In this document: piece by piece, positions 1 to 8,458 of the stretch
Layout: each line of letters opens with the position of its first letter
How positions within the stretch are numbered: position 1 is the stretch's first letter
Origin: Mesorhizobium sp. B2-7-2
GTDB taxonomy: Bacteria > Pseudomonadota > Alphaproteobacteria > Rhizobiales > Rhizobiaceae
Direction: 5' to 3'
Assembly: GCF_006440775.1 (NCBI RefSeq)
Contig: NZ_VFTZ01000020.1
Span: forward strand, 45,212 to 109,211
DNA: 64,000 nt
Program-made: the position numbers and the translations under genes
The notes under the pieces: model-generated
What the model saw: the letters and a program-made list of their open reading frames with translations, nothing else
The model's database searches: none
What the model was told of the DNA's origin: nothing

Positions 1-934
1 GCCCGACCCAGGCGCGCGTCGGCTTGATCGCCTCGAAGACCGGGATGCGGGTGGCTAGGACCGGCCAGATCACCTCTTCGAACAGCGGCCACTCGACCTC
101 GAAATCCGTCGGATCGGGCGCATGATCGCCTTCCTCCGGCTCGGCGCCGCCGGTGATGTAGACCGAGCCTTCGGGCCGCACATAGATGCCGGACGGATCG
201 ACCAGCAGCGGCATGTCGGCGAATTTGTCGCGCGCCTCGAAGACGAAGACGTTGCGCTTGCGCGGCTCGACCGGCAGCGCCAGCCCGGCAAAAGCCGCCA
301 CCTTGCCCGCGTTCGGCCCGGCCGCGTTGACGACGATGCCGGTTTCCAGCGTCTCGCCATTGTCGAGGCTTACGCTGGTGACGCGGTTGCCGTCACGCGC
401 GATGGCGGTGACGGAGGCGGTGATGAGATCGATCTTCTTGTCGCGCAGCGCCTTGCGGAACAGCGTCAGCATCGCATGCGCGTCGAACCAGCCCTCGCCG
501 CTGCGGCCAAAGGCGCCGGCGGAAATACCTTCGGTCGACAGCCACGCGAAACGCTGCGTCAGCTGCCCGGCATCCTCCAGCAGGATGTCGGCGCCCTCGG
601 CGACCTGCGTCTCGTGATTGGCCTTGAGGATCGGCAGCCCGGCCTCGCCGGCGAGGATGAGATAGCCGCCCTCGCGAAAGCCGATATCGGCGTCGGCGCC
701 GAAGGTTTCCTTCAGCCGCCGGAACAGTTTCAGCGTGAACTGCGACAGGCGGATGTTTTCAGGGATCGAGAATTGCTGGCGGATCGAGGCGCAGGACAAG
801 GTCGTCGCCGCATGCGAGAATTGCGGATCGCGTTCGATCAGCGCGATGGACCCGGCAAAGCCCTCCTCGCGCAAATAATAGGCGACCGAGGACCCGACGA
901 TGGCTCCGCCGATGATGACGATATCGTAGCGCAC
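1..934 (-). CDS. FAD-dependent oxidoreductase, DAO family (3' end outside window)
   Basis: The reverse strand reads as a DadA/glycine-oxidase-type flavoprotein. A Rossmann FAD-binding motif follows the start directly (VRYDIVIIGGAIVGSSVAYY), and a later segment with NAAGPNAG is typical of the family. The protein runs off the left edge after about 311 residues, so the C-terminus is missing. I chose the GTG at 934 because GGAGAG lies about 8 nt upstream; an in-frame ATG at 961 would add nine residues. These enzymes oxidise amines or amino acids with FAD; the substrate cannot be read here. The forward-strand ORF covering this region is a shadow. Confidence 0.85.
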   Translation of the reverse strand, partial: MRYDIVIIGGAIVGSSVAYYLREEGFAGSIALIERDPQFSHAATTLSCASIRQQFSIPENIRLSQFTLKLFRRLKETFGADADIGFREGGYLILAGEAGLPILKANHETQVAEGADILLEDAGQLTQRFAWLSTEGISAGAFGRSGEGWFDAHAMLTLFRKALRDKKIDLITASVTAIARDGNRVTSVSLDNGETLETGIVVNAAGPNAGKVAAFAGLALPVEPRKRNVFVFEARDKFADMPLLVDPSGIYVRPEGSVYITGGAEPEEGDHAPDPTDFEVEWPLFEEVIWPVLATRIPVFEAIKPTRAWVG

Positions 935-1009
935 GCTTTCGGCTCTCCAGTTCCAGGGCATGATCCTGCGACGCAGGCACCGGTTCTTCGGACAGGATCA
1001 CGCTCGAAT

Positions 1010-2581
1010 TCAAACGACCGGCAAATCGATCTCGAAGCGCGTGCCGCGCTCGGAGTCAACCAGCCTGATCGTGCCATCATGCGCTTTCAGGAGGGCCAGC
1101 ACGATGCCGAGCCCCATGCCGGTGCCGCCGGTCTCGCGCCTCGTGGTGAAGAAGGGCTCGAAGATCCTGGCGCGGTTGGCGGCCGAGATCCCGTCGCCGT
1201 CGTCGCCGATCTGGACCGACGCGCGCTCGCTATCGGCTGAAGCATGGATCGCCACCTGTCGGGCGCCATGTCGTGCCGAATTGTCGATGAGATTGGCGAG
1301 CACGATGCCGAGATTCTCGGCCGAGATGCCGAGCCTGATATCGCCGCCGCCGTCAAGCCGCGCTTCCAGCCTTGTGTCGACCGGCAAGGATGCCAACGCG
1401 GCATGAAGCGTCGTGTTTTCGCCGCTCGGTTCCAGATTTTCAGCGCGCGCCAGGTCAAGCAGCCGGCGCACCAGGAGATTGAGCCGCCCGGCGTCGGTGA
1501 CGATGTTGTTGGAGAAACGCTTGCGCTCGGCCTCGTCCATCGCGCCGCCGGAATCGCGAAGCAGCTCCGCCGCGCCCTGGATCGCCGTCAGCGGCGATTT
1601 CAGCTCATGCGAGACATGGGTGGCGAAGGTCTGGATGCTGTCGGAGCGCGCCTGCAGTTTTTGCGCCATGTCGAGGAACGCCGCCGAGAGCGCTGCCATC
1701 TCGCGCGTGCCGTGATGGGCGAGCGGCCGGATCGCCTCGCGGTCGCCGGCGGCGATGCGCTTCGTCCGCTCGATCAGCGCGTAGATCGGCCGGCTGACGG
1801 TGCGGATGAACACCAGCGCGATCAACAGCGTGCCGCCGAGGATGGCGATCGCCGCCAACGTCACCTTGCCGCGCTCGCCATAGAGGTGCTTGACGATGTT
1901 GTTCGGCGTTCGCGACAGATAGACCACGCCCGCGACCCGGCCGTCGAGCTCGACCGGCAGGGCGACGAAGACGCGCACCCTGGTGCCGCGGCTCACCGAG
2001 TAGAGCGGCGGCGGCGGCTGGTCGGGAATGCGCAGCCTGAGCGCGCTAGCATAGGCGCCTGAAAGCGCGGTCCGCACCTCTTCGATTTTGCCGAGCGACT
2101 GGCCGACCTCGTCGCCGCCGGCGATCACCACGCCGCGCGGGTCGAGCAGGCGGAAGCCGGCAAGCGTCGTTTTCTGCGTCTCGTCGAGGATGCCGTCGAG
2201 CCGCGCGCCTATTGCCGCGAAGGTCGGATCGGCGGTGGCGGGAAGCGCCGCCGGGCGCGTCGGCATGACATCGTCCGAGGCAAGGTCGAGGCGCGGCTCG
2301 ATCGGATCATAGGGATAGTTGTTGTCCCTTGCCGGATCGGCCGAGATCGGCGACCCCAGTTTTTCCTGGGGAATGCCGGCAGCACGCACCTCCCGGGCAT
2401 AGACGGCGGCGGCGACCGCGCCTTGCGCGATCAGCTCGCCCTCGGTCTGGCGGATCAGCTGGTTCTCATAGAGCCGGAAGAAGAACAGCCCGACCAGCGG
2501 CAGCGCCATCACCAGGATGAGGATGACGACAACGACGGTGGCAAGCCTGGGCCGCCACTTCTCCTTGCTCAACCACCGCAT
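1010..2581 (-). CDS. Membrane sensor histidine kinase
   Basis: A 523-residue two-component sensor. There is a transmembrane helix at about residues 13-35, an extracytoplasmic sensing region of about 200 residues, and a second transmembrane helix at about 241-260. A HAMP linker follows, then a HisKA domain with the phospho-accepting His325 in FATHVSHELKSPLTA, and a HATPase domain with N-box (NLIDNSARHG) and G-boxes (GDDGDGI, GGTGMGLGI). The start overlaps the end of the upstream response regulator by 13 nt, so the two are translationally coupled. The architecture and the RQTEGELI segment resemble CreC/ChvG-like sensors, but the signal is unknown and no symbol is assigned. Confidence 0.93.
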   Translation of the reverse strand: MRWLSKEKWRPRLATVVVVILILVMALPLVGLFFFRLYENQLIRQTEGELIAQGAVAAAVYAREVRAAGIPQEKLGSPISADPARDNNYPYDPIEPRLDLASDDVMPTRPAALPATADPTFAAIGARLDGILDETQKTTLAGFRLLDPRGVVIAGGDEVGQSLGKIEEVRTALSGAYASALRLRIPDQPPPPLYSVSRGTRVRVFVALPVELDGRVAGVVYLSRTPNNIVKHLYGERGKVTLAAIAILGGTLLIALVFIRTVSRPIYALIERTKRIAAGDREAIRPLAHHGTREMAALSAAFLDMAQKLQARSDSIQTFATHVSHELKSPLTAIQGAAELLRDSGGAMDEAERKRFSNNIVTDAGRLNLLVRRLLDLARAENLEPSGENTTLHAALASLPVDTRLEARLDGGGDIRLGISAENLGIVLANLIDNSARHGARQVAIHASADSERASVQIGDDGDGISAANRARIFEPFFTTRRETGGTGMGLGIVLALLKAHDGTIRLVDSERGTRFEIDLPVV

Positions 2582-3267
2582 CGGCCGAGCCGGAAACCAA
2601 CGCCGTGCACCGTGGCTATCGCATCGAGACAGCCGACCGCCGCCAGCTTGGCCCGCACATTGCGGATATGGCTGTCGACCGTGCGCTCCGAGACATGGAT
2701 GTTCGAGGCATAGGCATTGGCCATCACCGCCTCGCGGCCAAGCACATGCTGCGGGCGGGCGAGGAAGCCTTTCAGGATCGCGAATTCGATCGCCGTCAAG
2801 GTGAGCGGCTTGCCTTCGAAGCTCGCTTCATGGCTTGACGGGACGAGCATGAGCTTGCCATGCACGAATTGACGGTCGTCGGCTTCTTCTTCGACCGGCG
2901 CCGGACGCGCGCGCCGCAGGATGACGTTGACGCGGGCGACCAGCTCGCGCGGGCTGAACGGTTTCGTCACATAATCGTCGCCGCCCATCTCCAGCCCGAG
3001 CACCCGGTCGATCTCCTCATCGCGCGCGGACAAAAACAGCACCGGTACATCGGACTTTTGCCGCAGCCTGCGGCAGACCTCCAGCCCGTCCATCTCCGGC
3101 ATGCCGATATCGAGCACGATGAGGTCGGGCGCGCGGCGCTCGACCGCTTGCAGCGCCGCTGCGCCGTCGGCGACGGCGGCCGTCTTCATGCCGGCCTTTT
3201 CCAGCGCGAAGCAGATGATCTCGCGGATATGCGGGTCGTCGTCGGCGACAAGGATGTTGTGCGGCAT
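2569..3267 (-). CDS. OmpR/PhoB-family response regulator
   Basis: A 232-residue regulator. The receiver domain has the acidic pocket VADDD near the N-terminus, phospho-acceptor Asp53 in LIVLDIGMPEMDG, and the KPFSPREL lysine. It is followed by a C-terminal winged-helix effector (LTAIEFAILKGFL, SERTVDSHIRNVRAKL, VHGVGFRL). The frame stays open for another 176 codons upstream, but the receiver begins exactly at MPHNILVADDD, so 3267 is taken as the start. It is the first gene of a two-gene operon with the histidine kinase at 1010-2581 and is presumably its cognate regulator. Targets cannot be inferred. Confidence 0.92.
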   Translation of the reverse strand: MPHNILVADDDPHIREIICFALEKAGMKTAAVADGAAALQAVERRAPDLIVLDIGMPEMDGLEVCRRLRQKSDVPVLFLSARDEEIDRVLGLEMGGDDYVTKPFSPRELVARVNVILRRARPAPVEEEADDRQFVHGKLMLVPSSHEASFEGKPLTLTAIEFAILKGFLARPQHVLGREAVMANAYASNIHVSERTVDSHIRNVRAKLAAVGCLDAIATVHGVGFRLGRCGG

Positions 3268-3311
3268 GAAGTCAGCGGCCCAGCGCGTAAGGTTGGATGA
3301 CGGCAGGATTA

Positions 3312-3365
3312 GAGCAATTCCAGGCAAAAGTGCGAAATTGTTTTCGGTCCGGAGCTGCATCGGGA
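3312..3365. repeat. Short palindromic repeat, GCAATTCC family, copy 1
   Basis: The segment begins gagcaattccaggcaaaagt and ends near ggtccggagctgc, an imperfect inverted repeat. Related copies lie at 6067-6120 (inside imuA), 13317-13387, 45468-45541 and, partially, 46674-46692. This copy lies just upstream of the response regulator start, in a gene-free stretch of about 690 bp (3268-3954). Confidence 0.7.
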
Positions 3366-3727
3366 CAAGGAGATGAATCGACAAAGGCTTCGGGGCATTT
3401 GCGCATGCCTGGGCAGAGCCCATGGCAAGCTGGCAAAGAGCGTCATCGCCGGGCCGTCCTCGGAACGTCCGCTCCCACCATGCGGAGCGACCTCGGGGCG
3501 AAAAGCAGGATGCCTGCCTCATGGCATGGCCTTTGCGGCTCGACGAGCCACCAGCCTTCGTTGCGGAGCCGGCGCGGCAGCGACCAGCGGGATTTATGAG
3601 GCGTTCGCATGCCGCCGGTTTCGCCGGCCCATGCGGAAAGCGCGCGGCGGAATCCCGGAGCTTTTCAGCAAGAATTTGCAGATTTGGTGCAGAGGCAATC
3701 GCCAGATATTGGCGCTGCTCCTCACCT

Positions 3728-3875
3728 GCCTGCCGGCATCCTCTCCCCGTATAGTGACGGGGAGAGGGGAACACTCCCGCCGCCGATTTCGCCAATCGTC
3801 AACGTTGCAAGGAGAGCGGCGAGGCTGCGGCCAGCCCCTTCTCCCGTCACTATACGGGGAGAAGTGCCCGGCAGG
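3728..3875. repeat. Inverted-repeat intergenic element
   Basis: Two copies of a roughly 40-bp sequence in opposite orientation (3728-3769 and 3836-3875) flank about 65 bp of unrelated DNA. Each arm contains its own near-palindrome, ccccgtatagtgacgggg. The pair could fold into a large hairpin or cruciform. No ORF in 3300-3950 looks protein-like, and I see no gene in this interval. Confidence 0.75.
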
Positions 3876-3954
3876 GCGATGAGGGGCAGCGCAGGTATTT
3901 CGGCAGATAGCCTGCGTACTTGCTTCGCTTGAACTCACCCGGCATAGATCGGCC

Positions 3955-4833
3955 ATGGCTCAAGAACCCTACCGCCCGCGCCGTTCGGTGCTCTACATTC
4001 CCGCCTCGAACGACAAGGCGCTCGCCAAGATCGGCTCCTTGGCCTGCGACGCCGTCATCATCGATCTCGAGGATGCCGTCCTGCCCGCCGGCAAAAAAGC
4101 CGCGCGCGACAAGGTCGCCGGCATTCTCGCCGGGCGCGAACGACGCTGCGAGATGGTGGTGCGCATCAATCCTTTGGCCAGCGAATGGGGCACCCATGAC
4201 CTCCTGGCAGTGGCCAAAGCCGAGCCCGACGGCATTCTTCTGCCCAAGATCGCCACGCCGCGCGATATCCTCGAGGCCGGCGACCTGCTCGACGACAATT
4301 TCGCGCCGGACAGCGTGAAACTATGGGCGATGGTCGAGACGCCCAGGGCGCTGCTCAACATCGGCGCCATTGCCGAACTCGGCCGCGATCCGGCTTCGAG
4401 GCTGGCTTGTTTCGTAACCGGAACGAATGACCTGATGAAGGCGACCGGCATCCTGGCGACACCCGATCGGCGCTATCTGATGCCGTGGCTGATGCAGCTG
4501 GTGCTCGCGGCGCGGGCCGGCGGCCTCGACGTCATCGACGGCGTCGCCAATGATTTTCGCGATCTCGACGCTTTTGCCGGCGAATGCGCCGACGGGGCCG
4601 CCATGGGCTTTGACGGCAAGTCTCTGATCCACCCCGCCCAGATCGAGCCGGCGAACCGCGCCTTTTCGCCGTCGCCCGAGAGGCTGGCTGCGGCCCGTGC
4701 GATCAAGGATGCGTTCGCGCGGCCCGAGAATGCCGGCAAGGGCGTGATTGCGATGGACGGCCGCATGGTCGAACGGCTGCATCTGGCGGAAGCCGAGAAA
4801 CTTCTGGCGAAGGCCACGATCATCGGCGCATGA
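3955..4833 (+). CDS. HpcH/HpaI aldolase / citrate lyase-family CoA-ester lyase (CitE-like)
   Basis: A 292-residue TIM-barrel lyase of the CitE/malyl-CoA lyase type. Visible family motifs are the N-terminal RRSVLYIPASN, the acidic segment VIIDLEDAV, the arginine motif VVRINP, the metal-ligand region WAMVETPRALLN, and GFDGKSLIHPAQI near the C-terminus. Such enzymes cleave or form (3S)-malyl-CoA, beta-methylmalyl-CoA or citramalyl-CoA. The stand-alone length without other citrate lyase subunits nearby argues against a true citrate lyase beta subunit. The substrate is not resolved. The start MAQEPYRPRRS fits the family. Confidence 0.9.
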   Translation: MAQEPYRPRRSVLYIPASNDKALAKIGSLACDAVIIDLEDAVLPAGKKAARDKVAGILAGRERRCEMVVRINPLASEWGTHDLLAVAKAEPDGILLPKIATPRDILEAGDLLDDNFAPDSVKLWAMVETPRALLNIGAIAELGRDPASRLACFVTGTNDLMKATGILATPDRRYLMPWLMQLVLAARAGGLDVIDGVANDFRDLDAFAGECADGAAMGFDGKSLIHPAQIEPANRAFSPSPERLAAARAIKDAFARPENAGKGVIAMDGRMVERLHLAEAEKLLAKATIIGA

Positions 4834-4862
4834 TGCACCGGTATTCAAGATAGGCTCGATAA

Positions 4863-5069
4863 ATGAAACTCTACCGCTTTCTGTCCGGTCCGGACGATTC
4901 GACTTTCTGCCACAAGGTGACGGCAGCCCTGAACAAGGGCTGGCACCTGTTCGGCTCGCCGACCTATGCCTTTGACAAAAAAACCAAGTCGATGCGCTGC
5001 GGCCAGGCCGTGGTGAAGGATGTCGAAGGCCAGGACTACGGCCCGGACACCAAGCTCAGCGACTGGTAA
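4863..5069 (+). CDS. DUF1737 domain protein
   Basis: A 68-residue protein that fits the DUF1737 family: MKLYRFLSGPDDSTFCHKVT, then a central LNKGWHLFGSPTYAFD and a short charged tail. It lies 29 nt downstream of the CitE-like gene in the same direction and may be co-transcribed with it. The function of DUF1737 is unknown; the domain is usually a short cytosolic single-domain protein. The call rests on the pattern of the GWHLxGSPTY core. Confidence 0.85.
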   Translation: MKLYRFLSGPDDSTFCHKVTAALNKGWHLFGSPTYAFDKKTKSMRCGQAVVKDVEGQDYGPDTKLSDW

Positions 5070-5090
5070 AAGGGCGGCGCCCCTCCGACT

Positions 5091-5309
5091 TCGTCATCCT
5101 AGGGCGGAGCGACGCGAAGCGGAGCGCAGACCCTAGGATCCATGCCGTTACGTCTGCCGAAGAGTGCTGCGATCGAGAATAAAAACCCGTTCTGGGATGC
5201 TCTCGTAAGGTAAAACAACGTCTGAACCGCTGCAACGTTCACATGTCACGGCATGTATCCTAGGGTCTACGCGCGTCGCTTCGCTCCTTGCTCCGCCCTA
5301 GGATGACGA
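5091..5309. repeat. MITE-like palindromic intergenic element, copy 1
   Basis: A 219-bp element bounded by a perfect 20-bp terminal inverted repeat starting tcgtcatcctagggcgga. It has internal blocks shared with copies at 11836-12018, 58032-58329, 60091-60275 and 63605-63788, such as gcgaagcggagcgcagaccc, atccatgccgt and cgcgtcgcttcgctcc. It has no coding capacity and lies between the DUF1737 gene and the convergent metallopeptidase gene. Confidence 0.85.
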
Positions 5310-5333
5310 GTGCCTGGGATGGCGATGTGGCTC

Positions 5334-5771
5334 TCACCCCGCCGCCGCCTGCTCCGCCGCCTCCTCGATCCGCTCCATGTCGTCGTCCGACAGGCCGAAA
5401 TGGTGGCCGATCTCATGGATCAGCACATGGGTGACGATGTCGCCCATCGTCTCTTCATTCTCGGCCCAGTAGTCGAGGATGGCGCGGCGGTAGAGCGTGA
5501 TGCGGTTGGGACCTTCGCCGGTCTGCGGATTCCAGCGCTCGGCGATGCCGCGCCCCTCGAACAGGCCGAGCAGGTCGAAGGGCGTCTCCAGCGACAGATC
5601 GTCCATGATCTCGTCGGTCGGGAACTCGGCGATCTGGATGATGATCTCGCCGGTGAGCTTGCGGAACTCGTCCGGCAGATGAGCATAGGCCTCCAGCGCC
5701 AGAAGCTCCATCTCGTCCATCGACGGCGAGAGCTGGTCATGCCAGGTGCGGGTCTTGTAGATGCGGGCCAT
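5334..5771 (-). CDS. Zincin-like metallopeptidase family protein
   Basis: A 145-residue small zinc metallopeptidase-like protein. The HEXXH motif is His119-Glu120-x-x-His123 in HVLIHEIGHHFGLSDDDMERIE, with a downstream acidic residue in the position expected of minizincins. The N-terminal half contains PDEFRKLTGEIIIQIAEFP, typical of the DUF1025 metallopeptidase family. No signal peptide is visible, so it is cytosolic. Substrates of this family are unknown. It is a single-gene unit, convergent with the DUF1737 gene. Confidence 0.9.
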   Translation of the reverse strand: MARIYKTRTWHDQLSPSMDEMELLALEAYAHLPDEFRKLTGEIIIQIAEFPTDEIMDDLSLETPFDLLGLFEGRGIAERWNPQTGEGPNRITLYRRAILDYWAENEETMGDIVTHVLIHEIGHHFGLSDDDMERIEEAAEQAAAG

Positions 5772-5917
5772 GAAATGTCCTTTAATCCCGGCATATAGGC
5801 TTTCACGCCGATTGAGGCAAATGGACCGGCTGGGGTGTTCGCTTTCAGGGTAAAAGACGAAGGAATAAATTCCTTATGACTCTGCTTGACTCTTCCGGGC
5901 CCCTCTGGAATCTATAG

Positions 5918-5932
5918 GAACATAACAGGAAC
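5918..5932 (+). promoter_or_regulatory. LexA-binding SOS box
   Basis: The sequence gaac-ataacag-gaac is an exact GAAC-N7-GAAC, the reverse complement of the alphaproteobacterial LexA consensus GTTC-N7-GTTC. It sits 24 nt upstream of the imuA start codon, where it would overlap the promoter. The imuA-imuB-dnaE2 cassette is a known LexA target in this class. Confidence 0.88.
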
Positions 5933-5955
5933 AATTGCTGCTGGAAGTGAACGTC

Positions 5956-7026
5956 ATGGCGATGAGCGCCGTGGCGCGGGACACTGTTTTTGCCCTGCGC
6001 CGCCAGATCGCGAAGATCGAGGGAACGCTGCCCGAGCGCCTGCAGGCGCCCTCGGGGTGCGCGCCCGGAGCAATTCCAGGAAAAGTGCGGAGCAGTTTTC
6101 CGTCCGGAATTGCGCAAAACCAGACATCCAACGATGCCGCCGGGCCGGACATGACAATTGTCCGGCGCGGCCTTGCCGTGGCTTCGGCGGACGCCTTCCT
6201 CCACACCGGCATCGATCGCCTCGACGCCGCGCTCGGCGGCGGCCTGCCCAAGGCGGCGCTCAGCGAAATCCATGGTCTGGAGACCCGCGATGCCGGCGCC
6301 GTTGCCGGCTTCGCGCTGTCGCTCGTAAGTCTGGTCCTCAGAGAAAAGCAGGGTCTGCCGATCCTCTGGGTCGGCACGACGGAAATCTTCCACGAGGCCG
6401 GCATGCCCTATGCCAGTGGCCTTCATGCCCTGTTCGGCGTCGAGCCGGGGCAATTGCTGTTTTCCGAGGCGCCGAAGCTGCTCGACGCGCTGTGGATCGC
6501 CGAGGAGGCCGCCCGCATGACGGCCTTTGCCGCGGTCATCCTCGAGATCCGCGGCAGTCCGCGGCTTCTCGACCTCACCGCCACGCGCCGGCTGCATGCG
6601 CGGGCCCGGAGCGCCGGCCGCCCGCTGCTGTTGCTGCGCCAGGCCGGCGAGGCCGATCCCACCGCCGCTCCGGTGCGCCTCATCGTTTCGGCGGCGCCCG
6701 CGGCAAGCCGCGAGACCCTCGCCGGGCCGCTCGCCGGCTCGATCGGCCGCCCCGCCTTCAAAGTCGATATCGGCAAGAGCCGCACGGCCCTGCCTGGACA
6801 GTTCACACTGGAGTGGAACCCCAATGAGCACGCTTTTGCAGAAAGAACAGAGAATTCTGTCGCTGTGGTTCCCGCATCTGGCCGCGGAGCGGATCCTGCG
6901 CCAGCGTCTGGGGCGGTCCTGGCGTTCCCGGCCCTCGCATCGCCTGCCGTCGCCTCAGCCGCCGCTGGTGATCAGCCATCGCGACAACAACACCCAGCGC
7001 ATCGCAGCCCTCGACGAGCGGGCTGA
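5956..7026 (+). CDS. imuA: ImuA, SOS mutasome protein
   Basis: A 356-residue RecA/SulA-like protein, the first gene of the LexA-controlled mutagenesis operon. A conserved core runs from LHTGIDRLDAALGGGLPKAA through the ILEIRGSPRLLDL region. ATG 5956 was preferred to TTG 5935 because GGAAG lies about 8 nt upstream and the LexA box ends at 5932. Two oddities are visible. Residues 38-55 are encoded by a copy of the GCAATTCC palindromic repeat. The frame also runs 203 nt into imuB, giving a low-complexity Ala/Pro/Ser-rich tail (about residues 290-356) that probably is not part of the ancestral protein. It acts with ImuB and DnaE2 in error-prone lesion bypass. Confidence 0.9.
   Translation: MAMSAVARDTVFALRRQIAKIEGTLPERLQAPSGCAPGAIPGKVRSSFPSGIAQNQTSNDAAGPDMTIVRRGLAVASADAFLHTGIDRLDAALGGGLPKAALSEIHGLETRDAGAVAGFALSLVSLVLREKQGLPILWVGTTEIFHEAGMPYASGLHALFGVEPGQLLFSEAPKLLDALWIAEEAARMTAFAAVILEIRGSPRLLDLTATRRLHARARSAGRPLLLLRQAGEADPTAAPVRLIVSAAPAASRETLAGPLAGSIGRPAFKVDIGKSRTALPGQFTLEWNPNEHAFAERTENSVAVVPASGRGADPAPASGAVLAFPALASPAVASAAAGDQPSRQQHPAHRSPRRAG
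6067..6120. repeat. GCAATTCC-family palindromic repeat inside imuA
   Basis: The segment starts ggagcaattccaggaaaagt and ends cgtccggaattgcgcaaaac, the same sequence found as intergenic copies elsewhere in the window. Here it is 54 nt (18 codons) and keeps the imuA frame open, between the N-terminal helix and the RecA-like core. Confidence 0.82.
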
Positions 7027-8458
7027 GGCGCTCAGATTGAAGCGCGGCATGGGCATCGCCGATGCGCGCGCCATGCATCCCTCGATCGATGTGGTCGAGG
7101 CAGACCCGGAAGCCGACCGCCGCCTGCTCGAAGGCCTTGCCGACTGGTGCGACCGCTACACGCCGCTGGTGGCGATCGACGGCGAGGACGGTCTGTTCCT
7201 CGACGTCACCGGCTGCACGCATCTGTTCGGCGGCGAGCGCGCCATGCAGGACGAGGTCCTCGCCCGCTTCTTCCAGCAGGGCTTCGATGTCCGCGCCGGG
7301 CTGGCCTCGACGCCGGGCGCCGCCTGGGCGGCGGCGCGCTTCCATGGCGATCGCATCGTGGCCGGCGGCGAGGAAGAGGCGCTGCTTTCGCCGCTGCCCT
7401 TGTCGGCGCTGCGCATCGCGCCGGAGACCCGCGCCAGCCTGGAAAGTGTGGGCCTGCGCACCGCCGGCGCGGTGATGGCAGCCCCCCGCGCACCGCTCGC
7501 CCGCCGCTTCGGCGCTACCTTGCTTCTGCGCCTCGACCAGGCGCTCGGCCGCCTCGATGAGGCCGTGTCGCCGCGCCTCCCCGTCGCGCCGCTCTCGGTC
7601 GAGCGCCATCTTGCCGAGCCGGTCGTGCTCACCGACGACATCGAGCGGCTCGTGAGCCGGCTGGCGATCGCCTTGAAGACCGATCTCGAACGTCGCGGCG
7701 AGGGCGCAAGGACGCTGGCGCTGCTTCTCTTCCGCGTCGACGGCGCCGTCAACCGCATCGCCGTCGGCACCTCGCGCCCGATGCGCGAGCCACGGCTGAT
7801 CCAAAGACTGTTCCACGAACGGCTCACCGCGCTGGAGCAGAGCATCGACGCCGGCTTCGGCTTCGACCTCGTGCGGCTGTCCGTGCTGTCGGTCGCGGCC
7901 TTCGACTTGGTTCAGGGCGACCTCACCGGCGAGACCGACGACGACGACGCCGACATCGCGCTCTTTGCCGACCGCGTCCGCGCCCGTCTCGGCGAAGCCG
8001 CCGTGCTGAAGCCGGTGGTCGTCGAAAGCCATCTGCCGGAACGCGCCGTCAAAACCGTGCCTTTCGCCGAAGCGCCGCAAGGACGCGCGCCGGCGGCCGG
8101 ACGGACGGCGCCGCCCCGAACAGCGCCACCGATGACCGTTTACCCGCCGGAGCGGCCGGTGCGCCTGTTCCGCTCGCCCGAGCCGATCGAGGTGCCGGCG
8201 ACCGAGATCCCGGAGGGACCGCCGATGAATTTCCGCTGGCGGCGCGCGCTCTACCGTGTCGCCCGCGCCGAAGGGCCGGAGCGCATCGCCGCCGAATGGT
8301 GGCGCCAGCTGCCCGGCGAGGAAGAGGCGCCGACCCGCGACTATTACCGCATCGAGGACAGCGAGGGGCGCCGCTACTGGCTCTACCGCCAGGGCCTCTA
8401 CAGCAGCGCGCCGCAGGCCGCGCCGCCGCGCTGGTTCATGCATGGGGTGTTCGCATGA
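6824..8458 (+). CDS. imuB: ImuB, Y-family polymerase-like mutasome protein
   Basis: A 544-residue Y-family DNA-polymerase homologue. The N-terminal IMS fold is recognisable (ILSLWFPHLAAERIL, YTPLVAIDGEDGLFLDVTGC). ImuB proteins lack the catalytic acidic residues and act as a hub that links ImuA, DnaE2 and the beta clamp. The region around residues 440-475 is Pro/Arg-rich and linker-like. The start at MSTLLQKEQ lies inside the end of the imuA frame, and the stop overlaps the dnaE2 start as ATGA, so translation is coupled. Confidence 0.92.
   Translation: MSTLLQKEQRILSLWFPHLAAERILRQRLGRSWRSRPSHRLPSPQPPLVISHRDNNTQRIAALDERAEALRLKRGMGIADARAMHPSIDVVEADPEADRRLLEGLADWCDRYTPLVAIDGEDGLFLDVTGCTHLFGGERAMQDEVLARFFQQGFDVRAGLASTPGAAWAAARFHGDRIVAGGEEEALLSPLPLSALRIAPETRASLESVGLRTAGAVMAAPRAPLARRFGATLLLRLDQALGRLDEAVSPRLPVAPLSVERHLAEPVVLTDDIERLVSRLAIALKTDLERRGEGARTLALLLFRVDGAVNRIAVGTSRPMREPRLIQRLFHERLTALEQSIDAGFGFDLVRLSVLSVAAFDLVQGDLTGETDDDDADIALFADRVRARLGEAAVLKPVVVESHLPERAVKTVPFAEAPQGRAPAAGRTAPPRTAPPMTVYPPERPVRLFRSPEPIEVPATEIPEGPPMNFRWRRALYRVARAEGPERIAAEWWRQLPGEEEAPTRDYYRIEDSEGRRYWLYRQGLYSSAPQAAPPRWFMHGVFA

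Noticed and set aside
122..1240. 372-codon plus-strand frame at the left edge
   Set aside because: The reverse strand encodes a clear FAD oxidoreductase and part of a histidine kinase; this frame has no domain.
3268..3795. N-terminal extension of the response regulator
   Set aside because: The extra 176 codons include repeat DNA and the receiver domain starts exactly at the ATG at 3267.
6803..8443. 546-codon minus-strand frame opposite imuB
   Set aside because: Shadow frame of imuB; no domain and unnatural composition.
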